Origin: Chitinophagaceae bacterium
GTDB taxonomy: Bacteria > Bacteroidota > Bacteroidia > Chitinophagales > Chitinophagaceae
Assembly: GCA_016710165.1 (NCBI GenBank)
Contig: JADJLJ010000002.1
Location: forward strand, 310,001-374,000
DNA: 64,000 nt
Direction of reading: 5' to 3'
Below the pieces are notes generated by a model, which saw only the letters and a program-made list of their open reading frames with translations, searched no databases and was not told the origin of the DNA. Every line of letters starts with the position of its first letter. The stretch's first letter is position 1. The translations under genes were made by a program, and so were the position numbers. This document shows, piece after piece, positions 43,620 through 52,224 of this stretch.

Positions 43620-45839
43620 TTATAACATGGCCCTTAAACCTATTATCAGATTACTGCCTGCTGCAACAATGCCAGATGAATAAGGCCTGTAACGTTGATT
43701 CGTAACATTTTCCCAACCTGCTGTAATCAGCAGGTTTTTCGTTAATTGATAGGACGTCTTAAAATTAAGCGTGTACCATGCCGGTGAGTACGGTTTACCA
43801 TTGGCGTCTTTGGCATATATATCCGTTTTTGCCTGTTCAGATGGAGCAAGATCCTCATTTTTTATTTTACTGTTATAATAGGCGGAAGCTTCCACATACA
43901 GGTTTTTATGGCGGTACTTCAGTAAAGTACTTCCATAGAATGGTGGAGCATGCCGTAGTGCTACCTGCTCATTTTTTGTATCGTCCGTTTCTTTCCCCCC
44001 GATCCAGTTTGCATGGGTTTGTACCGATAATTGCCCGGTAAAGTAATATTCAGCACTGCCCTGAAAACCCCAAACAGTAGCTTTTGCAACATTTTGCAAA
44101 GCTTCGACCCTGCTTTTAACCCCATCAAAATCTATACTGTCCTGTCCGTTAAATGTTGTGGGGCGGCGTACGATAGCATCATTCAGTACCGTATAGAAAG
44201 CATTCAGCTCTAAACGGAATTTCTGAATAATGTTTTTTATTATACCTATTTCAAAATTCCACGCATATTCGGCTGTCAGGTCAGGATTAGGTACTGTTAT
44301 ATTGCCCGGTACACTTTCAAACAGTTTACCAATATCATCCACATTTGGCATACGATAACCGGTTGAAATATTACCATTGAGCTGCCAGGTTTCTGCAGGA
44401 CGATAAACCAAGCCCATATTACCGGTAAAAGCGCCCTCTTTTATTTCTGCTTTATTATACGGGAACTTTATAAAGCTAGTATCAAAAACTGCGTTGAGGG
44501 TATTGTAGCTGTAACGCAAACCGGTCGTAAAAGTAAATTTCGGTGTGAAATTGATCTTGTAGCTGCCATAAATGCCCAAAGTGTTCCAGGTGCTTCCATC
44601 GGGATAGCGGCTTACAAACGGCGTTGTTTGATTTGTAGAAATATTAATTCTTTCACCCGTAGATCCTACTTTGTTATGAACATATTCCAGGCCATAAAAC
44701 AATTCTCCTTTACCCGGTTTTTTAGCAGCATCCAGGTTAATACTTACTGCATTTACTTTTTCTGCCTGGATATTACGGTTGTTGTTTGCTCTTGTTCTGT
44801 CAATACGGCTTTCATCGTAATTCTGGTAGGCAATGGTAAGCCGGGCATCATTATAAATGGCCGTTTTCTTGCCGTGCAGCACCTGCAGGTTATGCATCCT
44901 CCAAAGCATGGGTCCGTAGTTCCATTCTGCAAATCTCAGTTTCCCGTTTCTATACTGTACTAACCTGTCATACCTTGGTGCTTCTCCTGTTCCGGCATAG
45001 GTAAAACTATATTGTAAGTCCAGGTGCTCAGTGGGTTTAAAACGTACTTTCTGTAAAAAATTAACCTGGTTGTAACCACTAAATCGCTGTACCCTTGGAT
45101 CCGGATTTTTTACAATGCTGTCCACTCCATTGATCCTTTCTATGTATTCCGGGCGTAAATAGCTGTCCTGGCCACCATTTTTCCCCATTTTCAGATCATC
45201 AAATTTGCTGTAACTGAAGGAGGAAAGGAATGACCATTTTTTCAGCCCAAGATTCATATCTGCATGAAATGTATTTTCCTTATTTGCCGTGGAATAGCGG
45301 GCCAATGCACTGCCTGTAACCAATACCTTCTTCTCTTTGGCAAAACGGGCTTCCAGCGTGTGAAAATCCATGACCCCTCCGATGGCGTCGCTGCCATAAA
45401 TTAAAGAGCCCGGACCAAAGATCACTTCGGCGGTTTGTGTACTTAAAGCATCTATACTGATTATGTTTTGCAGGTTACCGCTGCGGTAAATGGCATTGTT
45501 CATACGCACCCCGTCAATGACCAGCAATACACGGTTGGTGGCAAAACCACGTATCATCGGGCTTCCGCCACCCAACTGGCTTTTTTGGATAAAAACAGTT
45601 CCTGTTTGTGCAAGAAGGTCTGCTGAAGTTTGCGGATTATTCCGCAATATCTGGGTCTTTGTGATTTTTGTAATCTTATTGGGAACCTCATTTAACTTCT
45701 GTTCCCATTTGCTTGCAGAAATAACAACCTCTTCAAGATCGATTTGGTTTTTGACAGTGTCCTTGGTATTTACTTTTTCCTGTGCAGAACTGACCAACGT
45801 GATAAATAGGACCGCCAGTGATATAAATATCCTGTTCAT
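43620..45839 (-). CDS. TonB-dependent outer-membrane receptor, heme/hemoglobin-receptor-like
   Basis: A 739-residue TonB-dependent transporter with a signal peptide (FISLAVLFITLVSSAQ). The plug domain reads EVVISASKWEQKLNEVPNKI (TonB-box region), then GGSPMIRGFATNRVLLVIDG and VEVIFGPGSLIYGSDAIGGV-type sequence (TAEVIFGPGSLIYGSDAIGG). The motif VRMNNAIYRSGNLQNI is characteristic of hemoglobin/heme receptors. It has no N-terminal carboxypeptidase-like domain, unlike SusC-type transporters, and the barrel ends SNLIIGLRAML. It is last in a minus-strand run after gpmI, a CXXCH protein and an unknown membrane protein. Confidence 0.92.
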   Translation of the reverse strand: MNRIFISLAVLFITLVSSAQEKVNTKDTVKNQIDLEEVVISASKWEQKLNEVPNKITKITKTQILRNNPQTSADLLAQTGTVFIQKSQLGGGSPMIRGFATNRVLLVIDGVRMNNAIYRSGNLQNIISIDALSTQTAEVIFGPGSLIYGSDAIGGVMDFHTLEARFAKEKKVLVTGSALARYSTANKENTFHADMNLGLKKWSFLSSFSYSKFDDLKMGKNGGQDSYLRPEYIERINGVDSIVKNPDPRVQRFSGYNQVNFLQKVRFKPTEHLDLQYSFTYAGTGEAPRYDRLVQYRNGKLRFAEWNYGPMLWRMHNLQVLHGKKTAIYNDARLTIAYQNYDESRIDRTRANNNRNIQAEKVNAVSINLDAAKKPGKGELFYGLEYVHNKVGSTGERINISTNQTTPFVSRYPDGSTWNTLGIYGSYKINFTPKFTFTTGLRYSYNTLNAVFDTSFIKFPYNKAEIKEGAFTGNMGLVYRPAETWQLNGNISTGYRMPNVDDIGKLFESVPGNITVPNPDLTAEYAWNFEIGIIKNIIQKFRLELNAFYTVLNDAIVRRPTTFNGQDSIDFDGVKSRVEALQNVAKATVWGFQGSAEYYFTGQLSVQTHANWIGGKETDDTKNEQVALRHAPPFYGSTLLKYRHKNLYVEASAYYNSKIKNEDLAPSEQAKTDIYAKDANGKPYSPAWYTLNFKTSYQLTKNLLITAGWENVTNQRYRPYSSGIVAAGSNLIIGLRAML

Positions 45840-45934
45840 GTAAATCGGTTTAATGTAATAAAATGATCAGCACTATGCAAACGGCATGGTGATGCGCAGG
45901 CAGCTTGCGGTGGCCTGGCGATGAAAGAAGCGTA

Positions 45935-46444
45935 TCAAGACTTTGGAGGAGGACTAAGGGAATAGGAGCGTGCAGAAGGAATCATTTCATCAAACAGATA
46001 ATACTGCTGTGAAATAAATCTCCAGGTTCCTTCGTAGGTGATTTCAGCGGGATTCATAAAGAACGGAAAAAATAGAAAGGGTATTACCAGGTTATTGAAA
46101 GGATTGCCGGATTTATTTTTGTGACGGGCAAGTTCTACTATACGTTTTACCAGTTTATCTTCTTTATGATCGAAAAAACCTGTAAGAGATGTCTTGTTGC
46201 CTGCTGTTTTAAAAGATTTGACATCAAATAATTTTCCATCAAGCAGTATTTCTTTTCCAGGTTTTACCCAATAAGTATTTTCCGTGCTAACAATAACGGT
46301 TTGCAATATCTCTTTATCAAACCTTGCATTTCTCTGCAATTGTACGATCTTTTGTTTTACAAGGATTACTACAGTAAAAACGAGGGGCAATGTAATAAGC
46401 AGTACCAATCCAAAAGTTGATATTTTTTTGAAGCCCTGGTGCAT
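45935..46444 (-). CDS. Uncharacterised single-pass membrane protein
   Basis: A 169-residue protein with one N-terminal membrane helix (about residues 12-30, GLVLLITLPLVFTVVILV), followed by a charged region and a compact domain with WVKPGKEILLDGKLFDVKSF and GNKTSLTGFFDHKEDKLVKR. The stretch GNPFNNLVIPFLFFPFF (near 113) is strongly hydrophobic and may be a second, re-entrant or membrane-associated segment. No family was recognised. It lies 24 bases after the CXXCH protein gene and 95 before the TonB receptor, so a shared role in iron or heme handling is possible. Confidence 0.65.
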   Translation of the reverse strand: MHQGFKKISTFGLVLLITLPLVFTVVILVKQKIVQLQRNARFDKEILQTVIVSTENTYWVKPGKEILLDGKLFDVKSFKTAGNKTSLTGFFDHKEDKLVKRIVELARHKNKSGNPFNNLVIPFLFFPFFMNPAEITYEGTWRFISQQYYLFDEMIPSARSYSLSPPPKS

Positions 46445-46468
46445 ACGCGAAAAGAAACAAAGTTAGTA

Positions 46469-46963
46469 CTATTTCTTTCGCTCTAAACTATCGATCGGGT
46501 AATGGGCTTTCATTGTATCCCTCACGGCATTCACCCAGTTGGCAAGGGTAAGCTTCTGTTGATCACTCAATTTGGCGTCTTTGTGTATCCACAAGTAGGA
46601 GTTTAGTGGCATCTCGTTCTCTTTGACCAGTTCATTTATTTCTTCGAGTTTTCTGTATTGCCGCCTTGGCCTGTACGAGGCAAATTCAGAGAAATTCAGA
46701 TCCTTTTTCCCATCTTGTACATGATCATTCAGCCACCAGGCTACCGGCTGAACCTCTGCATACCAGGGATAAACCGTATTGTTGCTGTGACAATCGTAAC
46801 AACTTGTTTTAAGAACAGACTGAACATCTTCCGGTACGGCATACAAGGTTGTGATGTCATTTTTGCTCATGCCTTCGGCTTTGTTTTTAGCCGGTCTGAA
46901 AAACTGGATAACGATGAATGCAAGTAGTAACACAAAGAACAGTCGTTTAAAGATCTTTTTCAT
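46469..46963 (-). CDS. Membrane-anchored heme-binding domain protein (CXXCH)
   Basis: A 164-residue protein of the Bacteroidota heme-binding domain family. One N-terminal membrane anchor (about residues 5-22, FKRLFFVLLLAFIVIQFF) precedes a periplasmic domain with a single c-type heme site CYDCH (near residue 54), followed by SNNTVYPWYAEVQPVAWWL and LSDQQKLTLANWVNAVRDTM. It starts 3 bases after gpmI and precedes the unknown membrane gene and the TonB receptor. Attachment of heme at this site is by motif only. Confidence 0.88.
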   Translation of the reverse strand: MKKIFKRLFFVLLLAFIVIQFFRPAKNKAEGMSKNDITTLYAVPEDVQSVLKTSCYDCHSNNTVYPWYAEVQPVAWWLNDHVQDGKKDLNFSEFASYRPRRQYRKLEEINELVKENEMPLNSYLWIHKDAKLSDQQKLTLANWVNAVRDTMKAHYPIDSLERKK

Positions 46964-46966
46964 TGC

Positions 46967-48490
46967 TTAGTTTTTATCAATTAATATTTCGCCGGTCATC
47001 ACTTCCGGAACCGGCAGGTTCATCAGTTGCAAAATAGTGGGGGCAATATCTCCTAATTTGCCCGGATTGATCTTGCCCTTCCAGTTCTTATCAATGATAA
47101 AGAACGGGACCGGGTTTAAGGTATGTGCCGTATTGGGAGTGCCGTCTTCATTAATGGCATAATCTGCATTGCCGTGATCGGCCGTCAGGAAAACGGTATA
47201 GCCATTTTGCAAGGAAGCGGTAACCACTTTTTCAACACATTGGTCAACAGTTTCCACCGCTTTGATGATGGCATTCCAAACGCCTGTATGTCCCACCATA
47301 TCTGCATTGGCATAATTGAGGCAGATAAAATCAGCAGACTTGTCATTTATCTCTTTCACGATCGCATCGGTTACTTCAAGGGCGCTCATTTCCGGCTGCA
47401 GGTCGTACGTGGCTACTTTCGGCGAAGGGATCATGATCCGCTTTTCCCCTTTGAACGGCACTTCCCTGCCCCCGCTGAAGAAGAAACTTACATGCGGATA
47501 CTTCTCCGTTTCTGCTATGCGTATCTGGGTTTTATTGTTTTGCTCCAGTATCTCACCCAGGGTATTCCGCAGGTCATCATTTTCAAAAACCACGTGTACG
47601 TTTTTGAATGTCTGGTCATACTGGGTCATGGTGGTATAATGCAGGTTCAGTTTCTGCATACCCGATTCGGGTTTATCGGACTGGGTAAGTACCTCGGTGA
47701 TCTCCCTGCAGCGATCGGTACGGAAGTTAAAGCAGATCACCACATCATCATTCCGGATCCTGGCATCTGGTATATTTTTGTTGATGACCGGTCTTATGAA
47801 CTCATCCGTAACACCGTTCTCATACGACCTGTTTACGGCAGCCAGGATATCATCACTGCTTTCACCCATTCCATTCACCAATGAATCATAAGCTATCTTT
47901 ACCCTTTCCCAACGCTTATCCCGGTCCATGGCATAATACCTGCCGGTTATGGTAGCAATGCTTCCGGCTGTTTTGGCCAGGTGGTCCTGCAGGTCTCTTA
48001 AAAAGCCCAGCCCGCTTTTGGGGTCGGTATCCCTTCCGTCGGTGAATGCATGCACCAATACATTACCTTGTCCTTCTTTAGCGCAGAGACCTGTCAATGC
48101 CTTTACATGATCAATATGCGAATGCACACCGCCATCACTTACCAGCCCGATCAGGTGAAGTGTTTTTCCATTTTGTTTTGCAAAGCGGATGGCATTCAAT
48201 AGCGATGCATTGTTGGCGAATTCACCACTGCGTATGGCAACATTGATCCGCTGCAGTTCCTGGTACACAATTCTTCCGGCACCCAGGTTGAGATGCCCTA
48301 CTTCACTGTTTCCCATCTGCCCATCTGGCAGTCCAACGGCTTCGCCACAGGTCACCAGTGTTGTATTAGGATATTTCGCATATAAGGAATTCACAAAGGG
48401 GGTATTCGCATTTTGGATGGCATCGCTGCTTTTTACCTTTCCCAGACCCCATCCGTCCATAATTATCAATATAACTTTCTTATCTTCCAT
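46967..48490 (-). CDS. gpmI: 2,3-bisphosphoglycerate-independent phosphoglycerate mutase
   Basis: Interconverts 3- and 2-phosphoglycerate in glycolysis with a phosphoserine intermediate; 507 residues. It belongs to the alkaline phosphatase superfamily: IIMDGWGLG at the N-terminus, the nucleophile Ser62 in GNSEVGHLNLGAGR, AFTDGRDTDP (near 150), CFNFRTDRCREIT (near 260), and the metal site motifs NYANADMVGHTG (near 400) and TADHGNADYA (near 450). It heads a minus-strand run whose later members have no glycolytic role. Confidence 0.97.
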   Translation of the reverse strand: MEDKKVILIIMDGWGLGKVKSSDAIQNANTPFVNSLYAKYPNTTLVTCGEAVGLPDGQMGNSEVGHLNLGAGRIVYQELQRINVAIRSGEFANNASLLNAIRFAKQNGKTLHLIGLVSDGGVHSHIDHVKALTGLCAKEGQGNVLVHAFTDGRDTDPKSGLGFLRDLQDHLAKTAGSIATITGRYYAMDRDKRWERVKIAYDSLVNGMGESSDDILAAVNRSYENGVTDEFIRPVINKNIPDARIRNDDVVICFNFRTDRCREITEVLTQSDKPESGMQKLNLHYTTMTQYDQTFKNVHVVFENDDLRNTLGEILEQNNKTQIRIAETEKYPHVSFFFSGGREVPFKGEKRIMIPSPKVATYDLQPEMSALEVTDAIVKEINDKSADFICLNYANADMVGHTGVWNAIIKAVETVDQCVEKVVTASLQNGYTVFLTADHGNADYAINEDGTPNTAHTLNPVPFFIIDKNWKGKINPGKLGDIAPTILQLMNLPVPEVMTGEILIDKN

Positions 48491-48580
48491 TTCGTAAAAC
48501 TAAAAGATTTGCAGCTAAGTACAATTGATTCTTGTCATATGGGTATAAAATGCCCGTTTTCACCGCAATTTTAACACAGG

Positions 48581-48597
48581 TTGGCACGTTTTTAGCC
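48581..48597 (+). promoter_or_regulatory. Candidate sigma-54 (-24/-12) promoter of the DUF4783 gene
   Basis: TTGGCAC-N5-TAGC (48581-48596) places GG (48583-48584) and GC (48595-48596) exactly 10 bases apart, the invariant spacing of sigma-54 promoters; the -12 box has one mismatch (TAGC for TTGC). Transcription would begin near 48608, leaving about 19 bases to the ATG at 48627. The same bases also read as TTGGC-N9-GCCAA, an alternative protein-binding palindrome. Confidence 0.45.
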
Positions 48598-48626
48598 AAA
48601 TTTCTGGCGACAAAAACCTTTGGAAT

Positions 48627-49007
48627 ATGAGACAATTTTTTACACTACTGGTTCTTGGCACGTTGATCAGTTCTTTCACTCTTTTTTCCAGTATTGATGA
48701 GGTGATCGGTGCAATGAAGGCAGGAAATGCTTCAGAGGTGGCTAAGTTCTTCGATAATACGGTGGAGATAAATATGCCTGAAAAAAGCAACAGTTACAGC
48801 CGCAGCCAGGCTGAACTTGTTTTAAAGGATTTCTTTGCTGTTAATTCCGTAAAAAGTTTCGACGTGCTGCATAAAGGCGAAAATTCAGGCTCGCAATATT
48901 GCATTGGAACACTGGTCACGCGGAACGGATCATTCCGTACCACCATCTTCATGAAACAAAAAGGCGATAAGCAATTGTTGCAGGAAATAACTTTTGAGAA
49001 TAAATAA
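48627..49007 (+). CDS. DUF4783 small exported protein
   Basis: A 126-residue protein of the DUF4783 family, a Bacteroidota-specific group with an NTF2/SnoaL-like fold. A signal peptide (about residues 1-22, FFTLLVLGTLISSFTLF) is followed by IDEVIGAMKAGNASEVAKFFDN, VEINMPEKSNSYSRSQAELVL, FFAVNSVKSFDVLHKGENSGS and GTLVTRNGSFRTTIFM. It is commonly adjacent to nadC, as here. Function unknown; a -24/-12 promoter may control it. Confidence 0.88.
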   Translation: MRQFFTLLVLGTLISSFTLFSSIDEVIGAMKAGNASEVAKFFDNTVEINMPEKSNSYSRSQAELVLKDFFAVNSVKSFDVLHKGENSGSQYCIGTLVTRNGSFRTTIFMKQKGDKQLLQEITFENK

Positions 49008-49030
49008 GCCGTTGAAAATATTTTTTACAA

Positions 49031-49057
49031 ACCCCGGAAGTCCGGGGTTTTTCTTTT
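49031..49057 (+). terminator. Intrinsic terminator of the DUF4783 gene
   Basis: ACCCCGG (49031-49037) and CCGGGGT (49042-49048) with loop AAGT, then TTTTTCTTTT. It separates this gene from nadC, whose ATG is only 25 bases on, so nadC likely depends on some read-through or its own short promoter. Confidence 0.88.
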
Positions 49058-49081
49058 GTGTTCTTCCTTAGCTTTGTTGTT

Positions 49082-49932
49082 ATGGATACTAACCAGCAAC
49101 TGGAACAGTTGATAAAAAATGCCCTGGCAGAAGATATCGGCGATGGCGATCATTCCACCCTTGCCTCCATCGACCCCGGCACGGAGGGGAAAGCCGTTTT
49201 GAAGATCAAGGAGGATGGTGTACTTGCCGGCATGGAAGTGGCTGAAAAGATATTCAGGCACATGCAACCGGATATCGTGTTTACGCCGCATAAAAAAGAC
49301 GGGGAGGGAATGATGTATGGCGAAAAGGCATTTGAGGTACATGCAAAAGTGCATACCATTTTGCAGTGCGAAAGGCTGGTGCTGAACTGTATGCAGCGCA
49401 TGAGCGGCATTGCCACACTCACCCGGACCTATGTTGATAAATTAAAAGGGTATAAAACCCGTTTGCTGGATACAAGGAAGACGACGCCCAACTTCCGCCT
49501 GCTGGAAAAAGAAGCAGTGCGGATCGGGGCGGGGTGAACCACCGCTTTGGGCTGTATGACATGATCATGCTGAAGGACAACCACATTGATTATTGCGGCG
49601 GCATTGAAAAAGCCATTGACAAAGCATACGATTATATCCAGGCAAAAAAACCGGGATTAAAAATAGAAGTGGAGACAAGGAACCTGGATGATGTGCGGAA
49701 AGTAATGGCGGTGGGTAAAGTGAACCGCATCATGCTGGACAATTTTACACCCGAACAAATTACCGAAGCATTAAAAATGATCGGTGGTAAATACGAAACA
49801 GAAGCCAGCGGGGGGATCCATTTAAAAAATATAGAATGGTATGCTGCCACCGGGGTTGATTTTATTTCAAGCGGCGCCATCGTTCACCAGGCAAGGAGCC
49901 TCGACCTGAGCCTGAAAGCTGTAATCATTTAG
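49082..49932 (+). CDS. nadC: Quinolinate (nicotinate-nucleotide) pyrophosphorylase, broken by one frameshift
   Basis: Makes nicotinate mononucleotide from quinolinate and PRPP in NAD synthesis. The frame from the ATG at 49082 carries LAEDIGDGDHSTLA, ERLVLNCMQRMSGIAT and LLDTRKTTPNFRLLEKEAVRIG, then stops at 49537. The rest (HRFGLYDMIMLKDNHIDYCGG, IEVETRNLDDVRKV, RIMLDNFTPEQI, ASGGIHLKNIEWYAATGVDFIS) continues in the next frame to 49932. Adding one G in the GGGG run at 49525-49528 restores IGGGVNHRFG and a normal protein of about 283 residues. nadE lies 4 kb further on. Confidence 0.92.
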
Positions 49933-49935
49933 ATC

Positions 49936-50280
49936 ATGTCAAAGAAAAAACTTACCTCATTCGGCGGATTGGTTTATTCAACTGACCCCAACTTTAAACT
50001 GCCGGAGAAGGACAGCAAGGAGCTGCAAACACCTGAGCGGGCGCAACAGCAGCTACGGATAATACTCGATACAAAACACCGGGCCGGTAAAGCCGTTACA
50101 CTGGTTTACGGCTTTACCGGTACCCATGCTGACCTGGAGGAACTGGGAAAAAAATTAAAATCATTTTGCGGAACAGGCGGCACCGTAAAAGAAGGAGAAA
50201 TAATCGTGCAGGGAGATCACCGGGAAAAAGTATTGCAATGGCTGCTTAAGAATGGATATAGATCTGCAAAAAGGGTATAA
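49936..50280 (+). CDS. SUI1/YciH-type translation factor
   Basis: A 114-residue protein of the eIF1/SUI1 family, which in bacteria (YciH) influences start-codon selection. The N-terminal FGGLVYSTDPNF is the usual opening of bacterial members. The SUI1 core is LDTKHRAGKAVTLVYGFTG, LKSFCGTGGTVKEGEIIVQGD and HREKVLQWLLKNGY, matching the GxGGTxKxGxIxIQGD pattern. It starts 3 bases after nadC. Confidence 0.93.
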   Translation: MSKKKLTSFGGLVYSTDPNFKLPEKDSKELQTPERAQQQLRIILDTKHRAGKAVTLVYGFTGTHADLEELGKKLKSFCGTGGTVKEGEIIVQGDHREKVLQWLLKNGYRSAKRV

Positions 50281-50291
50281 ACGAACCGTAT

Positions 50292-50516
50292 TTATTCTGA
50301 AGATATTTCCCCTATACTCAGCGCCCCGCTCGGGCATTTTTTCACCTGCTCCATGATCCGTTGGGTATCGGCCTGGCTCATATCGATCCATGGCCTTCTG
50401 CGGGGGTCAAATACTTCCGCAAGGCCTTTAAAACAAATGCCGGAGTGAATGCATACCTCCGGTTTCCAGATGACCGTTATTTCCCCGTTGCTGTACTGAT
50501 GTGTTCTTAAAGGCAT
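50292..50516 (-). CDS. Small divergent 4Fe-4S ferredoxin-like protein
   Basis: A 74-residue protein with HQYSNGEITVIWKPEVC, then IHSGICFKGLAEVFDPRRRPWID and a C-terminal VKKCPSGALSI. The cysteine pattern (CxxxxxC ... CP) and RPWI motif match the Fer4_19 / divergent 4Fe-4S mono-cluster family. The ATG at 50516 is preferred to one at 50591, since family members begin near the SNGEIT stretch. It converges on the SUI1 gene and is divergent from apaG. Confidence 0.85.
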   Translation of the reverse strand: MPLRTHQYSNGEITVIWKPEVCIHSGICFKGLAEVFDPRRRPWIDMSQADTQRIMEQVKKCPSGALSIGEISSE

Positions 50517-50608
50517 TGCAACATGTTTTAACAGTGATGTAGTATGTAATTTACAACAAAAAGCAGATTTTAGTGTTACTTTTACGGGCATCGCAAACGT
50601 ACAGCATG

Positions 50609-50992
50609 ATCTCTAAAATATCAGAAGGTATAACCATCAGTGTGGAAACATACTATCAGCCTGATTACAGCAATCCGGTGAACAGCGAGTATATGTTTGC
50701 CTACCGCATTACCATTGAAAATAATAATGCTTTCCCGGTAAAACTTTTACGCAGGCACTGGCATATTAACGACAGCAATGGCAGTACAAGGGAAGTGGAA
50801 GGGGAAGGTGTTGTAGGCGTTCAGCCACAAATAAATCCCGGGGAGTCTTATCAATACGTCAGTGGATGCAACCTTCGCTCTGAGATCGGGAAGATGAACG
50901 GAACCTACCTTATGGAAAATATAAATAATAAGAAAACATTTCATGCGGTAATTCCCGCTTTTGAAATGTGTGCACCATTCAAACTGAATTGA
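50609..50992 (+). CDS. apaG: ApaG domain protein
   Basis: A 127-residue fibronectin-III-like beta-sandwich protein of the ApaG family, in some bacteria linked to Co2+/Mg2+ resistance. Conserved blocks are ITISVETYYQPDYSNP, FAYRITIENNNAFPVKLLRRHWHI and NPGESYQYVSGCNL followed by GTYLMENI and FHAVIPAFEMC. The ATG at 50609 fits the family; a start at 50573 would extend into the divergent gene. Its biochemical role is not settled. Confidence 0.93.
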   Translation: MSKISEGITISVETYYQPDYSNPVNSEYMFAYRITIENNNAFPVKLLRRHWHINDSNGSTREVEGEGVVGVQPQINPGESYQYVSGCNLRSEIGKMNGTYLMENINNKKTFHAVIPAFEMCAPFKLN

Positions 50993-51120
50993 ATTTAACC
51001 TTTTCTGTACCGTTTTTTGGCTTACCTTTAACCATCGGCCTGAGGCCAGTTTTATCACATCCCTGTGTAAGCTTTTCGTTCAGTTATTAAAGAATCACTC
51101 TAATCAACCATCAAGGTATT

Positions 51121-52224
51121 ATGGCAAAAATCACATTTTCAAACCGCAACAATGATTTTTATCAGAGTTTGAAATCTTCCGTAGAAGAATATTTTGTTGC
51201 AAATAAGATCCAAAAGACCGGCGACTGGAGATTATTCAGTAAAACAATAATACTCGTAAGCGCTGCCATTGCCATGTATGCAATACTGATGGCAGGTTCG
51301 GTAAACCCGGGGGTGGCACTATTGATATGTATGGCGCTGGGATTTACACTGGCGTCCATCGGCTTTAGCGTAATGCACGATGCCAATCACGGCAGTTATT
51401 CCACAAAACCTTTGCTCAATGATTTACTTGGCCTGAGCCTGAATGCCATGGGAGCCAGTTCTTATTTCTGGAAACAGAAACACAATATCATCCACCATAC
51501 CTACACCAACGTGGATGGCATTGATGATGACATTGCCAAAAGCCCCATCATCCGCCAGTGCGAATCTCAAAAATGGGTACCGGCACATAAGATCCAGCAT
51601 TTGTACCTGCTCCCGGTATATTCTTTGTCAACCATCTTCTGGATATTCATCATGGATTTTAAAAAATATTTTTCCCATAAGATATATACAACCGATGCCT
51701 GGACAATGACTACAAAAAATCATATCATTTTCTGGGCTACAAAGATCTTATACCTCTTTTTTTATGTTGCCCTTCCAATCGCTGTCTGGGGATTTTTACC
51801 CTGGCTGGCCGGATACATGGCCCTTAATGTAGTAATGGGATTAACCCTTTCCCTGGTGTTTCAACTGGCGCACGTGGTTGAGAATACCGAGTTTGAGCAT
51901 GTGCCACTGGATGAGACAAAGCACATTGAAACAGCCTGGGCAGAGCACCAGGTGAAAACCACCGCTAATTTTGCCATGGGAAATAAGCTCATTTCCTGGT
52001 TTGTTGGCGGATTGAATTTCCAGATCGAACACCATCTTTTCCCAAAGGTCAGCCATATACATTATCCCGCCATCAGCAAAATCGTGATGCAGAAATGCAG
52101 GGAGTTCAATTTACCCTATAATAAATACGATACCCTTTCGGATGCGGTGGCTTCCCATTTCCGGGTAATGAAATACCTTGGAAAAAGACCTGCCCAGGAA
52201 TTTCACCAGGTAAAAGCAGCATAA
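51121..52224 (+). CDS. Membrane fatty-acid desaturase (acyl-CoA/acyl-lipid, front-end-like)
   Basis: A 367-residue integral membrane di-iron desaturase. The three histidine boxes are HDANHGSY (HxxxH, near residue 87), HNIIHHTYTN (HxxxHH, near 121) and QIEHHLFPKVSH (near 300). The QxxHH form of the third box is typical of front-end (delta-5/delta-6-type) desaturases and linoleoyl-CoA desaturase-like bacterial proteins. About four membrane segments are visible (for example near 48-66 and 72-88, then 200-250). The gene converges on gldB with no gap at all between stop codons. Confidence 0.93.
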   Translation: MAKITFSNRNNDFYQSLKSSVEEYFVANKIQKTGDWRLFSKTIILVSAAIAMYAILMAGSVNPGVALLICMALGFTLASIGFSVMHDANHGSYSTKPLLNDLLGLSLNAMGASSYFWKQKHNIIHHTYTNVDGIDDDIAKSPIIRQCESQKWVPAHKIQHLYLLPVYSLSTIFWIFIMDFKKYFSHKIYTTDAWTMTTKNHIIFWATKILYLFFYVALPIAVWGFLPWLAGYMALNVVMGLTLSLVFQLAHVVENTEFEHVPLDETKHIETAWAEHQVKTTANFAMGNKLISWFVGGLNFQIEHHLFPKVSHIHYPAISKIVMQKCREFNLPYNKYDTLSDAVASHFRVMKYLGKRPAQEFHQVKAA

